The notes under the pieces were generated by a model. It worked only from the letters and a program-made list of their open reading frames with translations. It had not been told where the DNA came from and made no database searches. A stretch of 64,000 nt of DNA, taken from NCBI GenBank assembly GCA_019637265.1, contig JAHBVY010000008.1, positions 1 through 64,000 of the forward strand, in the 5' to 3' direction. Below are positions 1 through 8,966 of the stretch, in pieces. A program made the translations under genes and the position numbers. How positions within the stretch are numbered: the first letter of the stretch is position 1; each line of letters starts with the position of its first letter. The stretch is from Polyangiaceae bacterium (lineage in GTDB: Bacteria > Myxococcota_A > Polyangia > Polyangiales > Polyangiaceae).

Positions 1-153
1 AGAATTTGGAGACCGCCCACCTCAATGCCCTTGCTGCAGCATAAATGCCATGGTTTCAAACCGTTTGTCGCTCTAGGTGAGGCGTGCAGCACGAACAGCG
101 AGTGCACGTCGAGCTACTGTTGGCAAGACGAGTGCCAAGAGCGGTCTTGGTGA
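1..153 (+). CDS. C-terminal end of a Cys-rich secreted or surface protein (5' truncated by window edge)
   Basis: Frame 1 is open from the first base to a TGA at 151-153, giving about 50 residues. The last 22 read CSTNSECTSSYC...C, with cysteines spaced C-x5-C-x4-C-x4-C. That resembles the short Cys-rich modules (AC..dg.C.SG.C..g.C) common near the ends of myxobacterial secreted proteins. The protein start lies left of the window, so the rest of the architecture is unknown. No membrane anchor follows the Cys module. The call rests on Cys spacing and an open frame only; the alternative is that this is non-coding. Confidence 0.5.
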   Translation, partial: RIWRPPTSMPLLQHKCHGFKPFVALGEACSTNSECTSSYCWQDECQERSW

Positions 154-222
154 CCTTGGGTCACGGGTCTGCGCGAAGTGAAAGGTACTGTGTGAATAGG
201 GTGTGCACGCCGGGTAACGACT

Positions 223-254
223 AGGACGACAAGCGGCTTACCGTTTGTCGTCCT
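223..254 (-). terminator. 14-bp stem hairpin, possible terminator of the siderophore ABC operon
   Basis: AGGACGACAAGCGG (223-236) pairs with CCGTTTGTCGTCCT (241-254) around a 4-nt loop CTTA, with one G-T wobble. It lies about 140 nt downstream of the ATPase stop on the minus strand and upstream of nothing else. No U-tract follows in either direction, so an intrinsic terminator is only a guess. The arm CCGTTTGTCG also occurs at 61-70 as a direct repeat. The rest of 154-394 shows no coding potential. Confidence 0.35.
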
Positions 255-394
255 CGAAATCCGACAGCTCTCGCTGTGCGAAGGGGAGCAGCGCCGAGCA
301 GAGGACCAGAGAAAACCTCGCTCTGCATTGGGGCGGGTTCCCTGGTCCGTCTGGCAGCAACTGATCGATCGGCGTCAAACACCACCCGAGCCCC

Positions 395-1153
395 TCAGCG
401 GTAGTACACGGCGACTCGGTCGCCGTCGAGGTCGTGGACGCGGATGTCGAGGCCGTAGATGGCCTTCAGCACCTCGGGCTGGATGATGCGCTCCGGCGGG
501 CCTTGGAAGGCCACGGCGCCGTCCCGCATGGCCACGATGTGGTCGGAGTAGCAGGAGGCGAAGTTGAGGTCGTGGATCACGAGCACGATGGTCTTGCTCA
601 GCTCGTCCGCCGCGCGCCTCAAGTATTTCATCATAGAAACAGCATGGCGTAGGTCGAGGTTGTTGAGCGGCTCATCGAGCAGCACGTAGTCCGTGTCTTG
701 GCAGAGCACCATGGCCACGAAGGCGCGCTGACGTTGGCCGCCGGAGAGCTCATCCAGGAAGCGATCCTGAATGTCCTCGAGCGCCATGTGCGAGAGGGCG
801 CGCGCCACGTGGGCGTTGTCCTCCTCGGTGAGGCGGCCGCGTGAGTGCGGGTAGCGCCCGAAGCTGACCAGCTCGCGCACCGTGAGGCGTGAGGCCACGC
901 GGCTCTCCTGCCGTAAGATGGACAGCCGCCGCGCGAGCACCTCACCCGGCGTGGTGGTGATGTCCAGGCCATCCACCTTCACGGTGCCCGCGCTCATGGG
1001 GATGAGCCGACTCACCATGGAGAGCAGCGTGGACTTCCCGGCGCCGTTCGGGCCGATGATCGACGTGACGCCGCCCTTCGGTAACGTGAGGCTCACGTCC
1101 TGCACCACGGCGACTTCGCCGTAGCGCTTCGTCACTCCCTGGATCTCAATCAT
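395..1153 (-). CDS. ABC transporter ATP-binding protein, siderophore import (CeuD/YclP-like)
   Basis: A 252-residue cytoplasmic ATPase that would power uptake of an iron-siderophore complex through the two permeases encoded just upstream. Walker A is GPNGAGKS (residues 34-41), the signature is LSGGQRQRA, Walker B is YVLLDEP, and a switch histidine sits in VLVIHDLN. The opening MIEIQGVTKRYG and the overall length match the enterochelin/petrobactin ATPases of COG4604 better than FecE or FhuC. Its start overlaps the permease stop by 4 nt (ATGA), so translation is coupled. It is the last gene of a four-gene minus-strand operon. The substrate class (catecholate) is inferred from family resemblance. 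Confidence 0.9.
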   Translation of the reverse strand: MIEIQGVTKRYGEVAVVQDVSLTLPKGGVTSIIGPNGAGKSTLLSMVSRLIPMSAGTVKVDGLDITTTPGEVLARRLSILRQESRVASRLTVRELVSFGRYPHSRGRLTEEDNAHVARALSHMALEDIQDRFLDELSGGQRQRAFVAMVLCQDTDYVLLDEPLNNLDLRHAVSMMKYLRRAADELSKTIVLVIHDLNFASCYSDHIVAMRDGAVAFQGPPERIIQPEVLKAIYGLDIRVHDLDGDRVAVYYR

Positions 1154-2115
1154 CGCGCGGCTCCTCGCAGGAGTAAGATGATGAAGGTGATGCCGCCTGC
1201 GAACTCGATGACCACCTTCAGGTTGGCGTTCAGCGCGAGCACCTGCTCCAGCACGAGCTGCCCGCCGATCAGCGCGATGGCGGCGATGAACCAGGCGGCG
1301 GGCAGCAGGTGACGGTGCCGGAAGGAGGGCACCAGCGTGTGAGCGATGCTCGCCACCAGGAGCCCGAAGAAGGTGACCGGCCCCACCAGCGCGGTGGACA
1401 CCGAGATGAGCACCGCCACCACGATCAGGATGCGTGAGACCACGCGGCGGTGATCCACCCCGAGGGAGACGGCCGGCTCACGGCCGAGGCCCAGCACGTC
1501 GAAGGGGGCGAGCGTGCGGAGCCCCCACAGCGACACCACGAGCGTGGCCACGCCGGTCACGATCAAGAGCTCTTGGTCAGGGTTGTTGAAGGTGGCGAAG
1601 AAGCGATCTTGAAGGAAGGCGAACTCGTTCGGATCGATGACGCGCTGAAAGAAGCTCGACAGGCTGCGAAACAGCGTGCCGAGCACCACGCCCGCCAGCA
1701 CCAGGAGGTGCAGGCTCCGCTGCTGCTTGAGGAACAGCCAGCGGTGGAGCACGCCCGAGAACAGCACCATCAAGCACGCCTCCACCCCGAAGCGGAGCCG
1801 GGCGTCCAGCGCGAGCGCTGCTTGCGAGCCCATGAAGAAGATGAGGCAGGTCTGCAGCAGCACGTAGAGCGAGTCGAAGCCCATGATCGCCGGCGTGAGC
1901 AGCCGGTTCTCCGTCGCTGTCTGGAACAGCACCGTGGAGACCGCCACGGCGTAGGCCACGAGCAGCATCGTGAGCACCTTCTTGCCGCGAAAAGGCAGCA
2001 CAAAGTCCCAATTGCCCGAGACGTCCGTCGTCATGAAGGCCACGATCGCGAGCGCCACCAGGCCCGCCAGCAGCCACAGTACCCGCGCTGGTGAGAGCTG
2101 GGCCTCAGCCGACAC
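1150..2115 (-). CDS. Iron-siderophore ABC transporter permease (FecCD family), second subunit
   Basis: Polytopic inner-membrane permease of the BtuC/FecCD family, about 321 residues, with repeated hydrophobic helices from LWLLAGLVALAIVAFM to the C-terminal AGGITFIILLLRGA. The conserved cytoplasmic coupling region is visible around GREPAVSLGVDHRRV, and GPVTFFGLLVASIAH is the typical 'GpI.FiGL..PH' element. An open frame extends to 2226, but that extension runs inside the upstream permease and is not hydrophobic. The GTG at 2115, giving VSAEAQLSPARV, overlaps the previous stop by 11 nt and fits family length. It resembles COG4605 (CeuC/YclO). It would form a heterodimer with the product of 2105-3061. 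Confidence 0.87.
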   Translation of the reverse strand: MSAEAQLSPARVLWLLAGLVALAIVAFMTTDVSGNWDFVLPFRGKKVLTMLLVAYAVAVSTVLFQTATENRLLTPAIMGFDSLYVLLQTCLIFFMGSQAALALDARLRFGVEACLMVLFSGVLHRWLFLKQQRSLHLLVLAGVVLGTLFRSLSSFFQRVIDPNEFAFLQDRFFATFNNPDQELLIVTGVATLVVSLWGLRTLAPFDVLGLGREPAVSLGVDHRRVVSRILIVVAVLISVSTALVGPVTFFGLLVASIAHTLVPSFRHRHLLPAAWFIAAIALIGGQLVLEQVLALNANLKVVIEFAGGITFIILLLRGAAR

Positions 2116-3061
2116 GCGCGCGGCTCCCGAGCAAGAGGTAGAGGAAGGCCGCGCTGCCCAGCACGCCCGCCACGGTGCCCACCGGGACTTCGTAAGGGTA
2201 CCTGATGATACGCCCCAGCACGTCACAGGCCAGCACGAAGCCGGCGCCCACGATGCCCACCCAGGGGATGGAGCGGCGCGCGTTGTCGCCTACCCGGAGG
2301 CTCACCAGGTTGGGCACAATCAGGCCCAAGAACGGGATCATCCCGACGCTCACCACCACCGTCGCCGTCACCATCGACACGATCACGAGGCCCAGCGCCA
2401 TCACGCGCCCGTGGTTCAGCCCCAGGTTGGTCATGAAGCCCTTACCAAGCCCCGCGAGGGTGAAGCGGTCCGCGGTGACGTAGGCCACCAGGGTGAGCCC
2501 GAAGCCGAACCACAACAGCTCGTAGCGCCCGCGCAGCACGCTGGAGAAGTCGCCCATCGTCCAGGCGTTGAGCGACTGCAACAGCTCGAGGCGGTAGGCG
2601 AAGAAGGTGGTGATGGACTCGATGACGCCGCCCAGCATGAGGCCCACGAGCGGGACGATCAGCGGGGAGCGCAGCGGGATCTGCCGGAGCACCCACAGGA
2701 AGAGCCCCGTGCCCGCGAGCGCGAAGCCCGCCGCGACCGCCATCTTGCCGAGCACCGGCAGCTCCGGCGTGAGCACCATCACCGCGAGCACGCCCAGGCT
2801 CGCCGACTCCGAGGTCCCGGTGGTGGACGGCTCCGCGAAGCGGTTCCGCGCGAGCATCTGCATGAGCAGCCCCGCCACGCTGAGCGCGGTGCCCGCGAGG
2901 ATCAGCGCCAGCGTGCGCGGGATGCGGCTGATGAGCAGCAGATCATGCTCCGCCCCGCCCACGCCAGGGATGAAGGCGCGCCAGGTGACGTCGCCCACGC
3001 CCACCACGAGGCTGACCCAGGCGAGGACGACGACGAGCAGGGTCGCTGCGGCGAGGCGCAT
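2105..3061 (-). CDS. Iron-siderophore ABC transporter permease (FecCD family), first subunit
   Basis: A 318-residue permease of the FecCD family (COG4606-like), with about nine to ten hydrophobic segments. Family hallmarks are RIPRTLALILAGTALSVAGLLMQ near residue 45 and MIPFLGLIVPNLVSLRVGDN in the second half, the latter being the ATPase-coupling region. It starts with ATG only 3 nt after the stop of the binding-protein gene, so the genes are co-transcribed. Order binding protein-permease-permease-ATPase is that of the vct/ceu/ycl siderophore importers. Confidence 0.88.
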   Translation of the reverse strand: MRLAAATLLVVVLAWVSLVVGVGDVTWRAFIPGVGGAEHDLLLISRIPRTLALILAGTALSVAGLLMQMLARNRFAEPSTTGTSESASLGVLAVMVLTPELPVLGKMAVAAGFALAGTGLFLWVLRQIPLRSPLIVPLVGLMLGGVIESITTFFAYRLELLQSLNAWTMGDFSSVLRGRYELLWFGFGLTLVAYVTADRFTLAGLGKGFMTNLGLNHGRVMALGLVIVSMVTATVVVSVGMIPFLGLIVPNLVSLRVGDNARRSIPWVGIVGAGFVLACDVLGRIIRYPYEVPVGTVAGVLGSAAFLYLLLGSRARVG

Positions 3062-3064
3062 GCG

Positions 3065-4126
3065 TCAGGGAGACGCTTCGGCGGCCGCGGGCTCCGCCGC
3101 GGCGATGACTTTGTCGTAGGCTTCGCGGATCTGGCTGAGCAGCTTGGAGATGGCCTGGATGCCGCCGGCCGCGAGGTAGGCCGAGGTGGCGTCGAGGTAC
3201 ACCACCTGCTTCTTTTTCCACGCGGTAGTTTGGCGCACGAGCTCATTGTCCAGCAGCTTCTCCGCGCCGGCCTCGTTGCCCACCGCCACGTCGCGATCCA
3301 CGACGAACAGCCAGTCGGGGTTCGTCTTCTGAATGAACTCCGAGCCGATGGACTCACCGTGGCGCGAGGGGTTCAGGCCCTCCTTGGCGACGGGCACGCC
3401 AAAATCCGTGTGGATAGCGCCGAAGCGCGAGCCAGGACCATAGGCGCTGATCTTGCCGCCCGTGGTGAGGATGATGAGGCCGGTGCCGCGGTCCTTCGTC
3501 TTCTCCTTCAGGGCCGCGATGTCGGCGCGGAGCTTATCCGTCAGCTCCTTTGCCTTCTCTTGCTTGTCGAAGATGGACGCCAAGAGCTCGGTGTTCGAGA
3601 TCACCGTCTCGATGAAGCGCGTGTCGTCAGCGGGCAGGTCGATGGTGGTGGCGATCTTCGCGAGGTCAGGGTACTTGGGGCTCGAGCGGCTGCCCGAGAT
3701 CACCAAGTCGGGCTTCGCCTTGCTCACCGCCTCGTAGTTGGGCTCGAAGCGGGTGCCGAGCTTCAGGTACTTCTCGCCTTCGTAGGCCTTGAGGTGCGGC
3801 GGCAGGAGGTTGTCTGGCACACCGAGCACCTCCACGCCGAGCGCGTCGAGCATGTCGAGCGCGACCGGGTCGAACACCACCACGCGCTTCGGGTGCTTGG
3901 GGACGACCGTCTCCCCCTGGCCGTGCTTGATGGTCAGGGTTCCTGGCGCTGCGGGCGCGCCGGATGCGGGAGAGCCGGCCGCTTCGGCGGAGCCAGTGGC
4001 AGGGGTGGGCTCTTCCGTCGCTTCGCTCGATTGAGTGGCGCGGAACACCAGCAGGCCGATGACGGCCACGATGGCGATGCCTGCTACGGGGAAGAGCCAG
4101 GACTTACCGGATGGGGAGCTTGTCAC
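3065..4126 (-). CDS. Siderophore-binding protein of the ABC importer (CeuA/YclQ-like), membrane-anchored
   Basis: Substrate-binding protein of the COG4607 type. The mature part begins about residue 70 with KHGQGETVVPKHPKRVVVFD, the classic start of the periplasmic-binding fold for iron chelates, and continues through DLVISGSRSSPKYPDL and the long linker helix. A hydrophobic segment (LFPVAGIAIVAVIGLLVF) is followed by an Ala/Pro/Glu-rich linker. No lipobox cysteine is present, so the protein may remain N-terminally anchored rather than lipidated. The open frame runs on to 4213, but GTG at 4126 places the hydrophobic segment at residues 10-28 as expected; the start is uncertain. No Fur box was found upstream. 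Confidence 0.8.
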   Translation of the reverse strand: MTSSPSGKSWLFPVAGIAIVAVIGLLVFRATQSSEATEEPTPATGSAEAAGSPASGAPAAPGTLTIKHGQGETVVPKHPKRVVVFDPVALDMLDALGVEVLGVPDNLLPPHLKAYEGEKYLKLGTRFEPNYEAVSKAKPDLVISGSRSSPKYPDLAKIATTIDLPADDTRFIETVISNTELLASIFDKQEKAKELTDKLRADIAALKEKTKDRGTGLIILTTGGKISAYGPGSRFGAIHTDFGVPVAKEGLNPSRHGESIGSEFIQKTNPDWLFVVDRDVAVGNEAGAEKLLDNELVRQTTAWKKKQVVYLDATSAYLAAGGIQAISKLLSQIREAYDKVIAAAEPAAAEASP

Positions 4127-4421
4127 GTGTAGGATCCATTCGAGGTTGAGGTTCAGCGCGGGCGGCGCGAGCTGAGCGGCCACCGTTGCCTTGGTCTCGC
4201 GGGGACGCGTCACTCCAAACGCCGCTCGACCTCACACCCAAGCCACCGGGATCGGGGCGGTGACCTGGCCCCGCTGGTGTAGCCCACGAAGGCGCTCGCT
4301 CCTAGTGGGAAGGCGCGGTGTGGTTTGGGGGTTGGACGGCACCGCGCTCGGCGTCGCCGGGTGAGTGAGTCTTCGGGTGCGAGGCCGAGGCGCTCGGCGC
4401 CGCTCGTGCTACGTGGGCGCG

Positions 4422-5723
4422 ATGAGTGACGTGGACGAAGCGGCGCTGAGCGGCGGCGAGGAGCCGCGCGACGCGGGTGATGTCTCCGCGCGCGAAATCG
4501 CTCCAAGCGATCCGGGCGCGAGTGACGCCTCACCGGACGAAGCGGCCGCCGCCCCGAGCTCGGCGCTCGACAGCCGTCACGTCACCCAGCTTCAGATCGA
4601 GGGTCGCGACGTGTACTTGATCGGCACGGCGCACGTGTCGCCGAAGAGCGTGGCGGAGGTGCGCGCGGTGATCCGCGAGGTGCGACCCGACACCGTGTGC
4701 GTCGAGCTGGATCAGGGGCGCTACGACGCGATGATGGACGAGGGGCGCTTCCGCAAGCTGGAGGTGACGAAGGTGCTGCGTGAGCGGCGTGAGCGCCTCA
4801 CGCTCGCGAGCCTGCTCATGAGCTCGTACCAGCGCCGGATGGGGGAGCGGCTCGGGGTGAAGCCGGGCGCGGAGATGCTGGCGGCGGTGGAGGAGGCAGC
4901 GGCGGTGGGGGCCGAGCTGGTGCTGGCGGATCGCGACATCACGGCCACCTTGCGGCGCACCTGGGCGAGCCTCTCGTGCGCCAACCGGGCGCGCTTGATG
5001 TTGGGGATGAACGCGGCGTTCTTCGGGGGTGGCGGTGAGATCAGCGAGGAGCAAATCGAGGAGCTGAAGGATCGCGACGTGATCGGCGAGCTGATGCAGG
5101 AGCTGGCGCGCGAGATGCCGGAGCTGCAAGTGCCGCTGGTGGACGAGCGGGACCGCTACTTGATGACGCGGGTGGCCGACGCGCCGGGTGCCAAGGTGGT
5201 CGCCGTGGTGGGGGCGGCGCACGTCCCAGGGATGCTCGGGCATTTGGGGGTTCGGGCCAACCTCACGGAGCTCTCCCGGCTCCCGGAGCCGACGCGCATG
5301 AGCCACCTGCGCCCGTTCATCGTCCCTTGTTTGGTCCTCTTGGCGCTGTGCCTCGGGCTGTATCGTCATGGATATGAGTGGCTCTCACCGGCGCTGCTCG
5401 CGTGGTCGCTCCCCACGGCGCTGTTCGCGGCGCTGTTCGCGCTCATCGCTGGCGGCGGCCCCCTCACCGTGCTCGGCGCCGCCACGCTCGCGCCGATCAC
5501 CGCCCTGATCCCGCGCGGCGCGAGCGGGCGCCTCCTGGGCCTCCTCGAAGCGCGCCTGCGCCCGCCGTCGCTCGAGGCGCGGGAGGCGGTGCCCACGCTC
5601 TCGAGCTTCCGCGCGCTGCGCCAGAACGGCTTCACCCGTCCGCTGCTCGTGTCCATCCTGGTCAGCCTGGGCGCCTCTTTCGGCGCGCTGATCGGCTGCG
5701 TGTGGCTGTGGTGCCGCGCGTAG
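4422..5723 (+). CDS. TraB/PrgY-family protein with C-terminal membrane domain
   Basis: A 433-residue protein. After an acidic, Ala/Ser/Asp-rich N-terminal tail (about 45 residues) comes the TraB fold: YLIGTAHVSPKSVAEV with the conserved G-T-A-H, then RPDTVCVELDQGRYDAM with the conserved E, and later VVAVVGAAHVPGM carrying the second conserved histidine motif. The last 130 residues hold about four hydrophobic helices. TraB/PrgY proteins are named from enterococcal pheromone shutdown and belong to the TIKI/EreA superfamily of putative metalloproteases; the bacterial chromosomal role is unknown. ATG at 4422 was preferred to GTG at 4365 because the intervening residues are low-complexity Arg. It is a lone gene. 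Confidence 0.82.
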   Translation: MSDVDEAALSGGEEPRDAGDVSAREIAPSDPGASDASPDEAAAAPSSALDSRHVTQLQIEGRDVYLIGTAHVSPKSVAEVRAVIREVRPDTVCVELDQGRYDAMMDEGRFRKLEVTKVLRERRERLTLASLLMSSYQRRMGERLGVKPGAEMLAAVEEAAAVGAELVLADRDITATLRRTWASLSCANRARLMLGMNAAFFGGGGEISEEQIEELKDRDVIGELMQELAREMPELQVPLVDERDRYLMTRVADAPGAKVVAVVGAAHVPGMLGHLGVRANLTELSRLPEPTRMSHLRPFIVPCLVLLALCLGLYRHGYEWLSPALLAWSLPTALFAALFALIAGGGPLTVLGAATLAPITALIPRGASGRLLGLLEARLRPPSLEAREAVPTLSSFRALRQNGFTRPLLVSILVSLGASFGALIGCVWLWCRA

Positions 5724-5774
5724 CGCGTCGCGGCGCCTCTCGTCCAACCCCCCCTAAAAAAGAACTGCTTCAAG

Positions 5775-6194
5775 TCAGCTGTGCTGACGCTCAGCGGTGC
5801 GGGTCGCGACGGCGTCGAGCTCGGCGTCGTTCAACGCCGTCTCGCAGGTGGGGAACAGCTGGCGCTCCTCGAAGCGCACGTGCAAGGTGAGCAGCTCGGC
5901 GAAGTCGCGCGCCGCCACGGCGCTGCCCTCTGCCGCTTGCCGCACCAGGCTCCTCAGGGTGTCGTGCTCGCGCTGAGTGCGCAGCGCGAGCTCCGCCTCG
6001 CCGGCGCTTCGGAGCGCTGGCAGCAAGAGCTCCTCTTCGATGTGGAAATGCGGCTCGAGCTCCTGCTCGAAGCGCGCCGCGAGCGCCTCCCCCAGCGCGG
6101 CGCTCCACTCGGGCTCACGGCTCACGTGGCGCGCGAGCACCAGCGCCTGATGGTGGTCGGACGAGAGATCGCGGAGTCGGGGATCGCGTTTCAT
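5775..6194 (-). CDS. Hemerythrin-like HHE-domain protein
   Basis: A 139-residue four-helix bundle protein of the hemerythrin HHE family, probably binding a di-iron centre and sensing or buffering O2, NO or iron. Iron-ligand motifs appear in order: DHHQAL (residues 13-18), PHFHIEEE (about 48-55), REHDTL (about 75-80) and LHVRFEERQLFP (about 103-114). Family length is typical. It follows the two CorC-type genes with a 9-nt gap (stop of 6204 upstream gene precedes its start), so co-transcription from 8884 is likely. The exact ligand is not determinable from sequence. Confidence 0.85.
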   Translation of the reverse strand: MKRDPRLRDLSSDHHQALVLARHVSREPEWSAALGEALAARFEQELEPHFHIEEELLLPALRSAGEAELALRTQREHDTLRSLVRQAAEGSAVAARDFAELLTLHVRFEERQLFPTCETALNDAELDAVATRTAERQHS

Positions 6195-6203
6195 GGTGGG
6201 GGC

Positions 6204-7523
6204 TCAGCTCGAAGGCGGCGGCTCGCTGTGGCTAACCTCCGCGGCTTCGAGCGGGGTGACTTGGGCCTCCGCCACGCCGAGGCCGTCCACGCTCAGCACC
6301 ACGAAGCGGAAGCCTTGGTAGCTGACCGCGTCGCCCACCTCCGCCGGGCGGTTGAGCAGCGCGAGGATGAGGCCGCTCACGGTGTCGACCTCTGGGTGGG
6401 AGAGATCCGCGTCCGCCTCGTCGCCCACCTCGTCCAGCCGCGCGATGCCGAGCGCGCGCAGGCCGCCCTCCACCACCACGACCGGATCCGGGCCGCTCCG
6501 GCCATCGTCAATCTCCCCGACGACCTCCTCGAACAGGTCTTCCATGGTGATGATGCCGGCGGTGCCGCCGTGCTCGTCCATCACCACCGCGAGCTGCGTC
6601 TTCTCGCGGCGCATCATGCTGAGCACCGTGCCGAGCCGCGCTGTTTCCGGGAGGAAAGGCACTGGGCGCACGCGATCCTCCGAGAGCCGGGCGCCCTCGT
6701 GCAAGGCGGCGAGCAAGTCACGGATCAGCACCATGCCGACGATCTCGTCCAGGCCCTCTTTATAAACGGGGTAGCGCGTGTGCTGCTTCCCCTGCAGGCG
6801 CTCGCGCAGCACGTCCGGGCTGGCGCCGAGCGGGATGCCGGTCACGCGGACGCGCGGGACCATCACCTCCACCGCGGTGCGGGTGCCGAACTCGAACAGC
6901 TCGATCAGCACGTCCCCCGCCTCTTCCTCCAGCTCGCCTTGCTCCACGCTCTCTTCGACGATGAAGCGCAGCTCCGCCGCGGTGTGGTGTCGTAAGCCAC
7001 CCTGACGCCTGACCCCCACGGCGCGCAGCAGCAGCGCGCCGAGCTTGTTGAGGCTCACGACGAACAGGTACATGAGCGCCTTGAACCAGCGCATCGGGGT
7101 GCTGAGCAGGAGCACTGACTGTTCCGCGCGGCCCAGCGCCAAGGCCTTGGGCACCATCTCCCCGATCACGATGTGCACGTAGGTGCAGAGCCCGATCGCC
7201 AGCACCGAGGCCACGCCGTGCACGCTGATCCAATGCCCGAGGCCGATGCGCTCCAGGTAGGGCGCGATGGCGACCGCCACCGCGTGCTCGCCGTACATGC
7301 CGAGCCCGAGGCTCGCGAAGGTGATGCCGAGCTGGGCGGTGGCGATGTACTGATCTTGCTTGGTGGGGTCGCGCAAGATGGCGAGCACCGCCTTCGCGCG
7401 GGTGCTGCCCTCCGCGGCGCGGCGCTCGATGCTCGAGCGCGGCACCCCGATGATGGCGAACTCGGCGGCGACGAAGATGCCGTTCAGCAGCACCAAGAGC
7501 GCGATGATGAGCACCGTGAGCAT
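6204..7523 (-). CDS. CNNM/CorC-HlyC family transport-associated protein (DUF21-CBS-CorC), second copy
   Basis: A 439-residue membrane protein. The N-terminal half is a DUF21/CNNM transmembrane domain beginning LIIALLVLLNGIFVAAEFAIIGVPRSSI. A CBS pair follows (VMVPRVRVTGI... and VPFLPETARLGTVLSMMRREKTQLAVVMDEHGGTAGIITMEDLFEEVVGEI), and a C-terminal CorC_HlyC domain (about 350-425). Homologues are Mg2+/Co2+ efflux-linked proteins (CorC, PaeA, MpfA) and are often misnamed hemolysins. Its ATG shares one base with the TGA of the upstream paralogue (TGATG), so the two are translationally coupled and may work as a pair. Confidence 0.88.
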   Translation of the reverse strand: MLTVLIIALLVLLNGIFVAAEFAIIGVPRSSIERRAAEGSTRAKAVLAILRDPTKQDQYIATAQLGITFASLGLGMYGEHAVAVAIAPYLERIGLGHWISVHGVASVLAIGLCTYVHIVIGEMVPKALALGRAEQSVLLLSTPMRWFKALMYLFVVSLNKLGALLLRAVGVRRQGGLRHHTAAELRFIVEESVEQGELEEEAGDVLIELFEFGTRTAVEVMVPRVRVTGIPLGASPDVLRERLQGKQHTRYPVYKEGLDEIVGMVLIRDLLAALHEGARLSEDRVRPVPFLPETARLGTVLSMMRREKTQLAVVMDEHGGTAGIITMEDLFEEVVGEIDDGRSGPDPVVVVEGGLRALGIARLDEVGDEADADLSHPEVDTVSGLILALLNRPAEVGDAVSYQGFRFVVLSVDGLGVAEAQVTPLEAAEVSHSEPPPSS

Positions 7524-8884
7524 CAGCCGGGCTCCCCTTCGGCCGCTTCGGGAGGCGCTGGCTCAGCGCTCGTCTCCTCGCGGCTCGGCACGGCCACCCA
7601 AGTGACCTGCGCCTCCGAGGCGGCGTGCACCGTGAGCGTCAGCTCCGCCACGCTCACCGTGTCGCCCACCACCGGGATCCGCCCGAGGCGCTCGGTGACG
7701 AAGCCGCCCAAGGTGGAGGCATCTGATTCGGGCTCCTGACCTATCCAAGGGGTCGCCTCGCGCAGCGCCATGCCGCCGGGGAGCAGGGTGCGCCCGTCGG
7801 GTAAAAGTTGGGGCTCGGGGCTCGGCTCCTTCAGCTCGTCTTGCACCTCACCGAAGACCTCCTTCAGCAGGTCTTCCATCGTGATGAAGCCCTCCACGCT
7901 GCCGTGCTCGTCGACCACGATCGCCTTCGAGCGCCCGCGCTCTTGGAGGAAGCCCACCACCCGATCGGCGCGCAGTGTCTCCGGGATGAAAGGCACGGTG
8001 CGCACCAGCCGGGTGAGGGGAGGGAGCTTCACCTGGGCGCCGGGCGCGCAGCGCGCGACGAGCCCCGCGACGTCCTTGGTGCTGACGGTGCCGAGCACGT
8101 CATCCAGGCTGCCGCGGTAGACGACCAGCTGGCTGTAAGGGCTGCTCAGCAGGCGCTTCAACACCTCGTCCCCCGGGGTGCTCACCTCCAGCGTCGCGAG
8201 GCGGCTCCGCGGCACCATCAGGTCGTGCACCGTGAGCTCGCTGAGGCGCAGGCCGTGCTGCAGCTGGCGGTGGGCCTCGTCGCTGAGCGCGCCTTGCTCG
8301 CGCGACTCGGCGAGCAAGATGTCAATCTCTGCGGGCGAGTGCACGTGGTGGTGCGAGCTCGTCTTCATGCCGAAGGCGCGCAAAATGAGCAGCCCGCTGC
8401 CGTTCAGCACCGTGACCACGTGGCGCAGCACGAGCACCGAGAGCGCCATCGGCCGGTGGGTGGCGAGCGCCGTCTGCACCGGGCGCTCGAGCGCGTAAGA
8501 CTTGGGCACCAGCTCACCGATCACCACCTGGAGCACGGTGAGCAGCGCGAGCACGCTGACCGCCGCCCAGCTCGCGGCGGCGCCGTCCGTGAGGCCCGTG
8601 TGGCGTTGGAGCAGCGTTTGGATCTGAGGGCTGACCGTCGCCTGGCCCACCGCGCCCGCGATCAGGCTGGTGAGGGTGATCCCGATCTGACAAGCGGCGA
8701 TGTAGCGATCCACCTCGGTGGGGGACTCGAGCACCCGGAGCAGCCGCGCGGCGCGCTCGTTCCCGCTCGCCGCGAGCCGCGCGATCTGCGGCCGTGAGGC
8801 GGCCACCATGGAGAACTCCGCCGCCACGTAGAGCGCGTTCAGCACCAAGTTCAGTGTGACGACAACGACGGGCAGCAGGAGCAA
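7523..8884 (-). CDS. CNNM/CorC-HlyC family transport-associated protein (DUF21-CBS-CorC), first copy
   Basis: A 453-residue paralogue of its downstream neighbour with the same order: DUF21 membrane domain (LNLVLNALYVAAEFSMVAASRPQI), two CBS motifs (VPRSRLATLEV and VPFIPETLRADRVVGFLQERGRSKAIVVDEHGSVEGFITMEDLL) and a CorC_HlyC tail (about 360-435). The start appears to be TTG at 8884 because the hydrophobic first helix follows immediately; no ATG fits. The likely role is divalent-cation efflux or its control. Tandem paralogues of this family occur in many bacteria, suggesting heterodimers. Confidence 0.86.
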   Translation of the reverse strand: MLLLPVVVVTLNLVLNALYVAAEFSMVAASRPQIARLAASGNERAARLLRVLESPTEVDRYIAACQIGITLTSLIAGAVGQATVSPQIQTLLQRHTGLTDGAAASWAAVSVLALLTVLQVVIGELVPKSYALERPVQTALATHRPMALSVLVLRHVVTVLNGSGLLILRAFGMKTSSHHHVHSPAEIDILLAESREQGALSDEAHRQLQHGLRLSELTVHDLMVPRSRLATLEVSTPGDEVLKRLLSSPYSQLVVYRGSLDDVLGTVSTKDVAGLVARCAPGAQVKLPPLTRLVRTVPFIPETLRADRVVGFLQERGRSKAIVVDEHGSVEGFITMEDLLKEVFGEVQDELKEPSPEPQLLPDGRTLLPGGMALREATPWIGQEPESDASTLGGFVTERLGRIPVVGDTVSVAELTLTVHAASEAQVTWVAVPSREETSAEPAPPEAAEGEPG

Positions 8885-8966
8885 CGTCCGAGTGGCCTAT
8901 CACAGAACGCCTGCCGCGGTGAGCAGGATTGGGGCCCTCCGGGGCCCCGCGGAGTTGGCAGAGCGG

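Noticed and set aside
1970-4132. 720-codon open frame opposite the siderophore operon
   Set aside because: His/Arg/Glu-rich low-complexity product in antisense to three clear transporter genes; an artefact of high GC.
6204-8884. Hemolysin genes
   Set aside because: The family name is historical; DUF21-CBS-CorC proteins are linked to cation efflux, not pore formation.
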